Positions 17,130 through 23,986 of a DNA stretch of 59,662 bases are shown here, one piece after another; positions within the stretch are counted from its first letter, which is position 1, and every line of letters begins with the position of its first letter. Below the pieces are notes generated by a model. That model saw only the letters and a list, made by a program, of their open reading frames with translations, was not told the origin of the DNA and did no database searches. Both the position numbers and the translations under genes were made by a program. The stretch is from JBNKWA01 sp050299555. Lineage in GTDB: Bacteria; Pseudomonadota; Alphaproteobacteria; Rhodobacterales; Rhodobacteraceae. Location of the stretch: the NCBI GenBank assembly GCA_050299555.1, contig JBNKWA010000035.1:1-59662 (forward strand), written 5' to 3'.

Positions 17130-17750
17130 GTGACCAAGCGCACCTCTGCCAAGTACAAGATCGACCGCCGGATGGGCGAGAACATCTGGGGCCGGCCGAA
17201 ATCCCCGGTCAACCGCCGCGAGTATGGCCCCGGCCAGCATGGCCAGCGCCGCAAAGGCAAGATGTCCGACTTCGGTACCCAGCTTCGCGCCAAGCAGAAG
17301 CTGAAGGGTTATTACGGCGATCTTACGGAGAAGCAGTTCCGCCGCGTCTATACCGAGGCGGAGCGCATCAAGGGCGACACCGGCGAAAACCTTATCGGGC
17401 TCCTGGAGAGCCGGCTGGACGCCATCGTGTATCGCGCCAAGCTGGTGCCGACGGTCTTTGCTGCACGCCAGTTCGTCAACCACGGTCACGTCAAGGTCAA
17501 CGGTCGGCGGGTCAACATCCCCTCGTATCGCTGCAAGGAAGGCGACGTGATCGAGGTGCGAGAGAAGTCCAAGCAGATGGCCGCCATCCTCGAGGCGACA
17601 TCGATGGCCGAGCGCGACGTGCCCGAGTACATCGAGGCGGACCACAGCAAGCTGACGGTGAAGTTCGTGCGCAAGCCGGCGCTGTCGGACGTGCCCTATC
17701 CGGTGATGATGGAGCCGCATCTGGTCATCGAGTACTACGCCAAGAACTGA
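17130..17750 (+). CDS. rpsD: 30S ribosomal protein S4
   Basis: 206 residues, the standard alphaproteobacterial S4 length. The N-terminus 'MTKRTSAKYKIDRRMGENIW' reads from GTG at 17130 with AGAAGGAG upstream. 'REYGPGQHGQRRKGKMSDFG' and the S4 RNA-binding domain 'RLDAIVYRAKLVPTVFAARQ' to 'NGRRVNIPSYRCKEGD' are intact. S4 binds 16S rRNA early in 30S assembly. It is a single-gene unit: own promoter upstream and a terminator just behind. Confidence 0.97.
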   Translation: MTKRTSAKYKIDRRMGENIWGRPKSPVNRREYGPGQHGQRRKGKMSDFGTQLRAKQKLKGYYGDLTEKQFRRVYTEAERIKGDTGENLIGLLESRLDAIVYRAKLVPTVFAARQFVNHGHVKVNGRRVNIPSYRCKEGDVIEVREKSKQMAAILEATSMAERDVPEYIEADHSKLTVKFVRKPALSDVPYPVMMEPHLVIEYYAKN

Positions 17751-17778
17751 CCGGCCTGCGGCACGACAATCAATTCTC

Positions 17779-17805
17779 AGGGCGCCCGATGCGGCGCCCT
17801 TTTTC
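17779..17805 (+). terminator. Rho-independent terminator after rpsD
   Basis: 8-bp stem agggcgcc / ggcgccct with a 6-nt loop (cgatgc), followed directly by tttt. It lies 28 nt after the rpsD stop. Confidence 0.85.
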
Positions 17806-17925
17806 GTGCCGTTCGATCGGCCCCGGTGTTGGATGCCGCCAGTGACATTTGTCACATCGCTGGTGGGGCGGCGGGCGTTTGCTGGGCGTGCGTGTGCCTG
17901 CGCATGGGAGCACGGGGGAGGGACA

Positions 17926-18417
17926 ATGAACGTCGAGATCCAGCAGCCGCAGCCGTTCGATCTGGTCGGCAGCACGATCCTGGTCTCAGGTCTGGCTGTC
18001 GGTTTCGAGGGCCACCTGACAATCAGTGCCACCGACGGCCATGACGAAGTGATCGGAAGCGCCATGGCCGGTTCGACGGCCATACGCCAGTTCCAGGGCG
18101 AGCTGGCCGTGCCACCCACCACCGCCTTCCAGCTCGACCGGTTGTTCTTGACCGTGGCCGACGACGGTGGCGGCGGCGAAGGTGGACCGCCGCCGATGGT
18201 GACTGTGCCGGTGCTGTTCGGGCCGCTGATCCTGCCCGGTTTCACTGGCTATCGCGAATACACCGTGCTGAGGGGCGACAGCCTGACCGGGATTGCCCAG
18301 CAACAATATGGCGACGGCAGCAAATGGACCGTGATCCGCGCCGCCAATCAGCATTTCATCACCAATCCCGACCTGATCTTCCCCGGGCAGGTGCTGCGCA
18401 TCCCGCGCAACGACTGA
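17926..18417 (+). CDS. Gmad2-like plus LysM domain protein
   Basis: 163 residues. Residues ~1-90 look like a Gmad2 immunoglobulin-like domain ('IEIQQPQPFDLVGSTILVSG'-type start, 'HDELTGS'-like 'HDEVIGSAMAG', 'FQGELAVPP'). Residues ~110-162 are one LysM domain ('YTVLRGDSLTGIAQQQYGDG', ending 'PDLIFPGQVLRIPR'), which binds peptidoglycan glycan chains. The predicted start (GGGGAGG at 17914-17921) leaves no signal peptide, so either it is exported another way or it stays inside. Role in the cell wall is inferred from LysM only. Confidence 0.75.
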   Translation: MNVEIQQPQPFDLVGSTILVSGLAVGFEGHLTISATDGHDEVIGSAMAGSTAIRQFQGELAVPPTTAFQLDRLFLTVADDGGGGEGGPPPMVTVPVLFGPLILPGFTGYREYTVLRGDSLTGIAQQQYGDGSKWTVIRAANQHFITNPDLIFPGQVLRIPRND

Positions 18418-18530
18418 ACTTGCGGCACGGGCGTTTCAGCCAGTAACGCGGCTTTCATTGACGTTCGCTTGGGTCCGGGCGCATGCTTGCCTATCTCAGG
18501 GCGCTGACGCCCGAGACAGGAGGTCCCCCA

Positions 18531-19190
18531 ATGCTCAGCGGATTGTTCAGCAAACTTCAGGTGCCGTCCCGCGATGATGCGCTGCCCGGTCGGGCGGAGC
18601 CGATCCCGACGGCGGAGGCGCATTTCGTCAACGGCCAGCCGCTGAAGGGGCCCTTCCCCGAAGGCCTGGCCATGGCGATGTTCGGGATGGGTTGCTTCTG
18701 GGGTGTCGAGCGCAAGTTCTGGCAGCTTCCGGGTGTCTGGGTGACGGCCGTCGGCTATGCCGGCGGGCAAACGCCGAACCCCACGTATCGCGAGGTCTGC
18801 ACCGGGCGCACCGGCCACAACGAGGTGGTGCTGGTGGTCTACGATCCGGCCAAGATCGGATATGACGACCTGCTGCGGTGCTTTTGGGAGGGGCACGACC
18901 CGACCCAGGGCATGCGTCAGGGCAACGACATCGGCACCCAGTATCGCAGTGGCATCTATGTCTACGACACCGCGCAGCGCCAGGCGGCCGAGGCAACGAG
19001 CGCCGCATATCAGGCGCAGCTGACCTCTGGCGGCTATGGCGAGATCACCACCGAGATCGTCGATGCGCCGGAGTTCTTCTATGCCGAAGACTATCACCAG
19101 CAGTACTTGGCCAAGAACCCGGGCGGCTATTGCGGCCTCGGCGGGACCGGCGTGAGTTGCCCCATCGGTACCAGCGTGGCGACCGCCTGA
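18531..19190 (+). CDS. msrA: Peptide-methionine (S)-S-oxide reductase MsrA
   Basis: 219 residues. Catalytic 'FGMGCFWGVER' with Cys55, 'GYAGGQTPNPTYREVCTGRT' and 'GHNEVVLVVYDP' are diagnostic. Resolving cysteines lie in the tail 'GGYCGLGGTGVSCPIG'. It repairs methionine-S-sulfoxide in proteins. ATG at 18531 has a strong ACAGGAGG upstream; an extended frame starts at 18483 without one. No signal peptide, so cytosolic. Confidence 0.95.
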   Translation: MLSGLFSKLQVPSRDDALPGRAEPIPTAEAHFVNGQPLKGPFPEGLAMAMFGMGCFWGVERKFWQLPGVWVTAVGYAGGQTPNPTYREVCTGRTGHNEVVLVVYDPAKIGYDDLLRCFWEGHDPTQGMRQGNDIGTQYRSGIYVYDTAQRQAAEATSAAYQAQLTSGGYGEITTEIVDAPEFFYAEDYHQQYLAKNPGGYCGLGGTGVSCPIGTSVATA

Positions 19191-19211
19191 GCCTGGCGGT
19201 TGCCGGTTCGC

Positions 19212-19790
19212 GTGCCTGCCCGGATCCACATCCTCGGTGCCAGCGGTACCGGAACCTCGACGCTTGCGCGTCATCTGGCCAATCGGCTGGGCACCCAGGC
19301 GTTCGACACCGACGATTTCTATTGGCTGCCCACCGACCCGCCATTTATGGAAAAGCGCCCGGTGCCCGACCGGCTGGACCTGATGCGGGAGATCTTCTTG
19401 CCCCGTGCGGATTGGGTTCTGGCCGGGGCGTTGGTGGGTTGGGGTGCGCCTGTTGTACCGCGATTGACCCACGTCGTGTTCCTGACCCTCGATCCCGAGG
19501 TGCGGATTGCCCGGCTTCGGGCCCGTGAGGCGCGACGCTATGGCGATGCGATCAAGGCTGGCGGGTCAATGGAGGCGCATCATCGTTCGTTCATCACCTG
19601 GGCCCTCAGCTATGACGATGCCGAGTTCACCGGCCGCAGTTTGCGCCAGCATCAGGAATGGCTGGCACGCCTGACCGTGCCGGTGATCCGTCTCAATGCC
19701 GCTGAGCCGCCCGAGACCCTGGCCGACGCGGCTGAGGCGATGCTGGGCGACAGCCCTTCGGAAATGGCCTCCGGGCCGGCTGGAACGTGA
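19212..19790 (+). CDS. P-loop NTPase, adenylate kinase-like
   Basis: About 192 residues with an N-terminal P-loop 'ILGASGTGTSTLARHLA', 'FDTDDFYWLPTDPPF' (the DD-x-x-W pattern of nucleoside/shikimate kinase-like proteins), a Walker B-like strand 'WVLAGALVGW' and the lid-type 'ARLRAREARRYG'. Probably a small-molecule kinase; substrate unknown. The start is uncertain between GTG 19212 and TTG 19200, neither with a strong ribosome site. It follows msrA by about 20 bp, so co-transcription is likely. Confidence 0.72.
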   Translation: MPARIHILGASGTGTSTLARHLANRLGTQAFDTDDFYWLPTDPPFMEKRPVPDRLDLMREIFLPRADWVLAGALVGWGAPVVPRLTHVVFLTLDPEVRIARLRAREARRYGDAIKAGGSMEAHHRSFITWALSYDDAEFTGRSLRQHQEWLARLTVPVIRLNAAEPPETLADAAEAMLGDSPSEMASGPAGT

Positions 19791-19863
19791 GGCGTCCATA
19801 GGTTCGCTTGACGGCCGGTGCCCGCTGAACTAGGCGGCGATGCCGCCCTTGCCGGAGTTCGCA

Positions 19864-20748
19864 ATGCCAGTCGTGCACTCAGCCTTCACAACGCTCGGCG
19901 ATGGGGCCGCCGCCCAGGCCCTCGGGACGGCGATGGAGCGGCTGCGGCCGCCGCCTGTCGGGATTGGCGTGATCGAGATCGAGGATGGTCGCGGCACCTT
20001 CGAGGTGGCCGGTTACTTCACCAGGAAACCTGACATTGCCGGGTTGGCGCTTTTGGCCGCAATCCACGGCGCACGCGATTTCGTGGTATCCAGGGTCGAG
20101 AACCGTGACTGGGTGGCCCAGGTCAGGCGTGAGCTCTCGCCGGTGCATGCCGGGCGCTTCGTGGTTCACGGACGCCACGATCGCGGGGCGGTGGCGCTCA
20201 ACAGGACCGGGCTTGAGATCGAGGCGGCGATGGCCTTCGGCACCGGCCACCATGCAACGACCCTTGGCTGTCTTCTGGCACTTGACGGTCTGCTGCTCCG
20301 GGGGGTGCGGCCGCGGCGGGTGGCCGACATCGGTTGCGGCACTGGGGTACTGGCGATGGCCGCCGCCCGTGCCTTCCCAGGAGCGAGGGTTGTTGCCAGC
20401 GACATTGACCCGGTGGCGGTGGCGACGGCGCGGGCCAACGCCCGGGCCAACCGTGTCGGAGGGCGGACCGTCTTTGCCTGCGCGCCCGGCTTCCGGCATG
20501 CACTGTTGCGGCAGGCCGGGCCCTACGGGCTGGTTTTCGCCAACATCCTCGCCGCGCCGCTGCGCCGGCTGGCGCCGCAGATGGCGTCCGCCGTGGCGCC
20601 AGGCGGCATGGTGATCCTGTCCGGCATTCTCGCCCGGCAGGCCCCCGGGGTCGAGGCCGTCTACCGCAGCCATGGCTTCGGTCCCGCCGAACGGCGGCGG
20701 ATCGGCGACTGGGTGATCCTCGTCATGCGAAGACTGGGGTCCGGATAG
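19864..20748 (+). CDS. prmA: Ribosomal protein L11 methyltransferase
   Basis: 294 residues from ATG 19864 (CCGGAG upstream; another ATG at 19840). 'EAAMAFGTGHHATTLGCLLA' is the PrmA signature, 'VADIGCGTGVLAMAAARA' the SAM-binding motif, 'ASDIDPVAV' the acidic loop and 'FANILAAPLRRLAP' the catalytic N-x-L-A motif. It trimethylates L11 at several sites. It ends against a DUF1127 gene on the other strand. Confidence 0.93.
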   Translation: MPVVHSAFTTLGDGAAAQALGTAMERLRPPPVGIGVIEIEDGRGTFEVAGYFTRKPDIAGLALLAAIHGARDFVVSRVENRDWVAQVRRELSPVHAGRFVVHGRHDRGAVALNRTGLEIEAAMAFGTGHHATTLGCLLALDGLLLRGVRPRRVADIGCGTGVLAMAAARAFPGARVVASDIDPVAVATARANARANRVGGRTVFACAPGFRHALLRQAGPYGLVFANILAAPLRRLAPQMASAVAPGGMVILSGILARQAPGVEAVYRSHGFGPAERRRIGDWVILVMRRLGSG

Positions 20749-20778
20749 AAAAGGCCGCCAGGGTTGCCCGAGACGGCC
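20749..20778 (-). terminator. Probable terminator of the DUF1127 gene
   Basis: On the minus strand an imperfect hairpin (ggccg ... cggcc outer arms with ggg/ccc inside) is followed by tttt, 23 nt past the DUF1127 stop. Confidence 0.5.
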
Positions 20779-20801
20779 CAATGATACGCCGAGGGAATGC
20801 C

Positions 20802-21026
20802 TCAGATGCGGCGCGGCAGCATCTCGCGGCAGGTTTCCCCGATCGCGCTGCGGCTCAGGCCGATATCGTTCAGCTCGTGATCCGATAGCGAGCGGAGTAG
20901 TTTCTCGGTTTGGCGGGCCACGTACCAGGCGCGCAGGTACTCGATCACGGACGAGACCGTTGCGACGACGCGATAAATGGCGACCGACCCGAAGGGCAGG
21001 GACTGGTTGTTGTCGAGCAGTGCCAT
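20802..21026 (-). CDS. DUF1127 domain protein
   Basis: 74 residues. The C-terminal 'LLRSLSDHELNDIGLSRSAI' is the DUF1127 signature; the N-terminal half is a hydrophobic to amphipathic helix ('IYRVVATVSSVIEYLRAWYV'). In Rhodobacter and Agrobacterium such small proteins bind RNA and affect stress responses and phosphate or carbon use. ATG at 21026 has AAAGGTGAG upstream. Transcribed away from ruvC. Confidence 0.88.
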   Translation of the reverse strand: MALLDNNQSLPFGSVAIYRVVATVSSVIEYLRAWYVARQTEKLLRSLSDHELNDIGLSRSAIGETCREMLPRRI

Positions 21027-21312
21027 GGCACTCACCTTTCCGAAACAAAATCGAACTCTGTGGGGGAACGGCCCGGTTCTCGCGCCGTTGTGCCCATGAA
21101 TTAGGCAGAGCGGCGACGCTCGGCAATCGCCGAAAACGCATGTCGGCCATGCATTTACCGCATGGTGTTACGGTTAATTTCGGCAAAGGGGCCTTTGATG
21201 CCGCTTTTGGTGTTTTCGCCGTCGGATTCCGCCTCCGGATTGTATGCTTCCTTAATGTTCTCCTTTCGTGCTAGAGACAATTGTAACGAAAAAGCGGCTA
21301 CGGGCAGGCGGC
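21027..21312. other. Divergent regulatory region, DUF1127 / ruvC
   Basis: 286 bp between two divergent genes, AT-richer than its surroundings (for example around 21150-21185 and 21240-21290), so it should hold both promoters. I could not pick convincing -35/-10 pairs. Open frames here have no ribosome site or family resemblance. Confidence 0.5.
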
Positions 21313-21861
21313 ATGACCGGCATTGAAATAGTCGGAGCGGCGGGCGGACGGGTGATTGGCATCGATCCCGGCCTGAGACGGACCGGTTGGGGCGTGCTCG
21401 AAGTCGGGCCGGTGCGAATCAGTCATGTCGCCAATGGCGTGATCGAGTCGGGCACGGGCGACCTGGCGACCCGGCTGGCGAACCTGTTTCGAAGACTGAC
21501 CGAGGTTGTGGAACGTTGGGCGCCGCAGGATGCGGCAGTCGAGCAGACCTTCGTCAACAAGGATGCGGCCGGAACCCTTAAGTTGGGCCAGGCCCGGGCG
21601 GTGGCGCTGCTGGTGCCGGCACTGGCTGGCATCCCGGTTGCTGAATACGCCCCCAATGCAGTGAAGAAGGTCGTCGTTGGCGTCGGTCATGCCGACAAGG
21701 CGCAGGTCGATCACATGGTGCGGCGGCAGTTGCCGGCGGTGACGATCACCGGCCCGGATGCGGCGGATGCCCTGGCCATAGCCCTATGCCACGCGCACCA
21801 GGCCCGTTTCGCCGGGCGGCTGGAGGCGGCCATTGTCCGTGCTGGCGGGGCGCGCGGATGA
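21313..21861 (+). CDS. ruvC: Crossover junction endodeoxyribonuclease RuvC
   Basis: 182 residues. 'VIGIDPGLRRTGWGVLE' carries the first catalytic Asp (Asp18), 'AVEQTFVNKDA' the Glu, and 'GPDAADALAIALCHAH' the last Asp pair. It resolves Holliday junctions with RuvAB during recombination repair. The ATG at 21313 gives the standard N-terminus; a start at 21268 is possible. Its stop overlaps the ruvA start (ATGA). Confidence 0.95.
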   Translation: MTGIEIVGAAGGRVIGIDPGLRRTGWGVLEVGPVRISHVANGVIESGTGDLATRLANLFRRLTEVVERWAPQDAAVEQTFVNKDAAGTLKLGQARAVALLVPALAGIPVAEYAPNAVKKVVVGVGHADKAQVDHMVRRQLPAVTITGPDAADALAIALCHAHQARFAGRLEAAIVRAGGARG

Positions 21862-22538
21862 TCGGGCGGTTGTCGGGACGGGTCGGTTACCGCGGGCCGG
21901 ACCACGTGCTGATCGACGTCGGTGGCGTTGGTTATGTGGTCCATTGCTCGGAGCGGACGCTGCTGGCACTGCCGGGCGAGGGTGAGGCGGCGGCGCTCTT
22001 CACCGAGATGCAGGTGCGCGAGGACGCGATCCTGCTCTATGGCTTTCTGACCCCGCTCGAACGCGAGTGGCACCGAATGCTGACGACGGTACAGGGGGTG
22101 GGCGCCAAGGCGGCGCTGGCGATGCTGGGGGCGTTGGGACCGGAGGCGGTGGGGCGGGCTATCGCGCTGGGCGATGCGGCGGCGTTCCGCAAGGCGCCCG
22201 GTGTGGGCCCGAAGCTAGCTGAGCGGGTAGTGCGGGAGCTCAAGGACAAGGCGGCGGTGGTGATGGCGATGGGCTCGCAGCGGGGGGCAGCGGCCGCGGT
22301 TTCGGGCCTCGGGCCCGAAACCCCGCAGCCTGGGGCTGCGGCCCGGCCTGCGGCCGGGGCGGCCGAACCCGCCAACGGCGACGGTGGGCATCAGGCGGAT
22401 GCGTTGTCGGCGCTTCTGCATCTGGGCTACGCGCCCGGTGAGGCGGCGGCGGCCATCGCTGCCGTCGAGGATGCCGACGACACCGCCACGCTGATCCGCG
22501 CCGCGCTGCGCCAGCTGGCGCCGAAGGACGGCCGATGA
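21858..22538 (+). CDS. ruvA: Holliday junction branch migration protein RuvA
   Basis: 226 residues. Domain I 'MIGRLSGRVGYRGPDHVLID', helix-hairpin-helix motifs 'LTTVQGVGAKAALAML' and 'FRKAPGVGPKLAERVVREL' in domain II, and domain III from 'DALSALLHLGYAPGEAAAAI', which contacts RuvB. The linker between domains II and III (about residues 145-175) is Ala/Pro/Gly-rich and is encoded by three back-to-back DNA hairpins (22298-22358). Both ends overlap their neighbours by 4 bp, so ruvCAB is one operon. Confidence 0.96.
   Translation: MIGRLSGRVGYRGPDHVLIDVGGVGYVVHCSERTLLALPGEGEAAALFTEMQVREDAILLYGFLTPLEREWHRMLTTVQGVGAKAALAMLGALGPEAVGRAIALGDAAAFRKAPGVGPKLAERVVRELKDKAAVVMAMGSQRGAAAAVSGLGPETPQPGAAARPAAGAAEPANGDGGHQADALSALLHLGYAPGEAAAAIAAVEDADDTATLIRAALRQLAPKDGR
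22298..22358 (+). repeat. Three tandem perfect hairpins inside ruvA
   Basis: Hairpin 1 at 22298-22322: ggtttcgggcc / ggcccgaaacc, 11 bp, loop tcg. Hairpin 2 at 22323-22341: ccgcagcc / ggctgcgg, 8 bp, loop tgg. Hairpin 3 at 22342-22358: cccggcc / ggccggg, 7 bp, loop tgc. They touch end to end, each with a 3-nt loop, and lie exactly over the unstructured linker of RuvA. Confidence 0.85.
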
Positions 22539-23554
22539 GCCGCGATCCGCTGGTCGAACCCACCGGCCCGGACGAGCCCGACAAGGCGCTGCGGCCGCAG
22601 ACACTGGCCGAGTTCATCGGCCAGAAGGCGGCTCGGGCCAACCTCGCAGTGTTCCTCGAAAGCGCCCGCCGCCGCGGCCAGGCCATGGACCACACGCTGT
22701 TCCACGGGCCGCCGGGCCTCGGCAAGACCACGCTCGCCCAGATCATGGCGCGCGAGCTTGGCGTCAGCTTCCGCATGACCTCGGGGCCTGTCCTCGCGCG
22801 GGCGGGCGACCTCGCAGCGATCCTGACCAATCTCGACACCCGCGACGTCCTTTTCATCGACGAGATCCACCGCCTGAACCCGGTGGTGGAGGAAATCCTC
22901 TACCCGGCGCTGGAGGATTTCGCGCTGGACCTCGTCATCGGCGAGGGGCCGGCCGCCCGCACGGTCCGGATCGACCTGCCGCCGTTCACGCTGATCGGGG
23001 CGACCACCCGGATGGGCCTCCTGACCACGCCCTTGCGGGACCGCTTCGGCATCCCGGTGCGGCTGGAATACTACGACCAGGGCGAGCTCATCGAGATCGT
23101 GACCCGGGCGGCGCGGCTGCTGGGCACCGCGGCGACGCCGGAGGGTGCCGCCGAGATCGCCGGCCGGGCCCGGGGCACGCCGAGGATCGCCGGGCGGCTG
23201 TTGCGGCGGGTCTCGGACTTTGCGCTGGTCGAGGGCGACGGCACGGTGACCCGGGAACTCGCCGACCGGGCGCTGACCCGCCTCGGCGTCGACACGCTCG
23301 GGCTCGATTCCAACGACCGGCGCTACCTGAGGCTGATCGCCGAGAACTATCGCGGCGGGCCGGTGGGGGTGGAGACCATCGCCGCCGCCCTGTCCGAGCC
23401 GCGCGACGCGGTCGAGGAGGTCATCGAGCCCTACCTGCTGCAGGTCGGGCTGATCGCTCGGACCCCACGCGGACGGATGCTGGCCGAGAAGGCCTGGACG
23501 CATCTGGGGCTTGACCCGCCGCGGCGCGAGGGCGACCTTTTCGAGGACAAGTGA
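22535..23554 (+). CDS. ruvB: Holliday junction branch migration ATPase RuvB
   Basis: 339 residues. 'RPQTLAEFIGQ' start of the AAA+ core, Walker A 'HGPPGLGKTTLAQ' (residues 58-65), Walker B 'VLFIDEIHRLNP', sensor 1 'LIGATTRMG', arginine finger 'TPLRDRFGIPVRLEYY', and the winged-helix end 'ARTPRGRMLAEKAW'. RuvB hexamers drive branch migration with RuvA. Last gene of ruvCAB; the repeat array follows at once. Confidence 0.97.
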   Translation: MSRDPLVEPTGPDEPDKALRPQTLAEFIGQKAARANLAVFLESARRRGQAMDHTLFHGPPGLGKTTLAQIMARELGVSFRMTSGPVLARAGDLAAILTNLDTRDVLFIDEIHRLNPVVEEILYPALEDFALDLVIGEGPAARTVRIDLPPFTLIGATTRMGLLTTPLRDRFGIPVRLEYYDQGELIEIVTRAARLLGTAATPEGAAEIAGRARGTPRIAGRLLRRVSDFALVEGDGTVTRELADRALTRLGVDTLGLDSNDRRYLRLIAENYRGGPVGVETIAAALSEPRDAVEEVIEPYLLQVGLIARTPRGRMLAEKAWTHLGLDPPRREGDLFEDK

Positions 23555-23578
23555 GGGGCGTCCCGACCGGCATTTCCG

Positions 23579-23598
23579 GGCGTCCCCATGGGGACGCC
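23579..23598. repeat. Palindrome P1
   Basis: Perfect 20-bp palindrome ggcgtccccatggggacgcc. Identical to P2 130 bp downstream. Confidence 0.9.
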
Positions 23599-23628
23599 TT
23601 GCAACATGCGGTTTTCAAACGCGATTTC

Positions 23629-23647
23629 GTGGGGACATTGTGGGGAC
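23629..23647. repeat. Direct-repeat pair D1 (gtggggac x2)
   Basis: gtggggac at 23629-23636 and 23640-23647, 11 bp start to start, on the same helical face. Begins 30 bp after P1. Confidence 0.9.
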
Positions 23648-23708
23648 GGGCGCGGCGCCGGCGGCGGGGCCGCAGCATCCGCGCCGGTGCCGAAATCCGC
23701 GTTTCGGG

Positions 23709-23728
23709 GGCGTCCCCATGGGGACGCC
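23709..23728. repeat. Palindrome P2
   Basis: Second identical copy of the 20-bp palindrome, exactly 130 bp after P1. Confidence 0.9.
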
Positions 23729-23758
23729 GCGCAAGGCGATGATTTTGCGAGGGTTTTT

Positions 23759-23777
23759 GTGGGGACATTTCGGGGAC
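23759..23777. repeat. Direct-repeat pair D2
   Basis: gtggggac at 23759-23766 and tcggggac at 23770-23777, 11 bp start to start. Exactly 130 bp after D1 and 30 bp after P2. Confidence 0.9.
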
Positions 23778-23826
23778 ACCGCAAGGGCGGCGGCGTGACG
23801 GGGATGCCGTCCGGGGCCCCGGAGGA

Positions 23827-23846
23827 TGCGTCCCCACGGGGACGCA
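23827..23846. repeat. Palindrome P3 (variant)
   Basis: tgcgtcccc / ggggacgca arms around an 'ac' centre. It keeps the gtcccc/ggggac core of P1 and P2 but sits 118 bp after P2 rather than 130. Confidence 0.85.
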
Positions 23847-23863
23847 TGGGCAAGTCATTGAGT

Positions 23864-23869
23864 TATAAC
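23864..23869 (+). promoter_or_regulatory. Possible -10 box (tataac) between P3 and D3
   Basis: The only AT-rich stretch of the region contains tataac. No good -35 lies 17 bp upstream; P3 is centred about 30 bp upstream of it, where an activator could sit, and D3 would fall just past the transcription start. Inference only. Confidence 0.3.
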
Positions 23870-23888
23870 GATAAAAGTGGTCACGCCG

Positions 23889-23906
23889 GTGGGGACGCGT
23901 GGGGAC
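23889..23906. repeat. Direct-repeat pair D3
   Basis: gtggggac at 23889-23896 and 23899-23906, 10 bp start to start. Exactly 130 bp after D2. Confidence 0.9.
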
Positions 23907-23986
23907 AGGCTGAAAACGCCCCCGAAAGCGGTGTTGGAAGCGCCCCGAAAAGCGCCGGACCCGCCCCGATTGCGGGGCCCGGATAG

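Larger units (their letters stand above)
23555..23986. other. Gene-free region carrying a GGGGAC repeat array
   Basis: 432 bp without a believable gene; open frames crossing it are made by the repeats and have no ribosome site. It holds three palindromes and three direct-repeat pairs described separately, plus an AT-rich stretch (23857-23880) with a possible -10 box, and ends just before the start of the repeat-containing membrane protein gene. Confidence 0.8.

Noticed and set aside
23579..23906. CRISPR array
   Set aside because: Repeats are palindromes and short pairs at 130-bp spacing, not 24-40-bp repeats with similar-sized spacers, and no cas gene is present.
23555..23986. Proteins read through the repeat array (for example frames giving repeated PWG / PHGD / PMGT motifs)
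   Set aside because: The repeating residues come from the palindromes; no ribosome site, and several frames look equally 'coding'.
23555..23986. Replication origin
   Set aside because: No DnaA-box cluster, only a short AT-rich stretch, and no dnaA, repA or parAB next to it.
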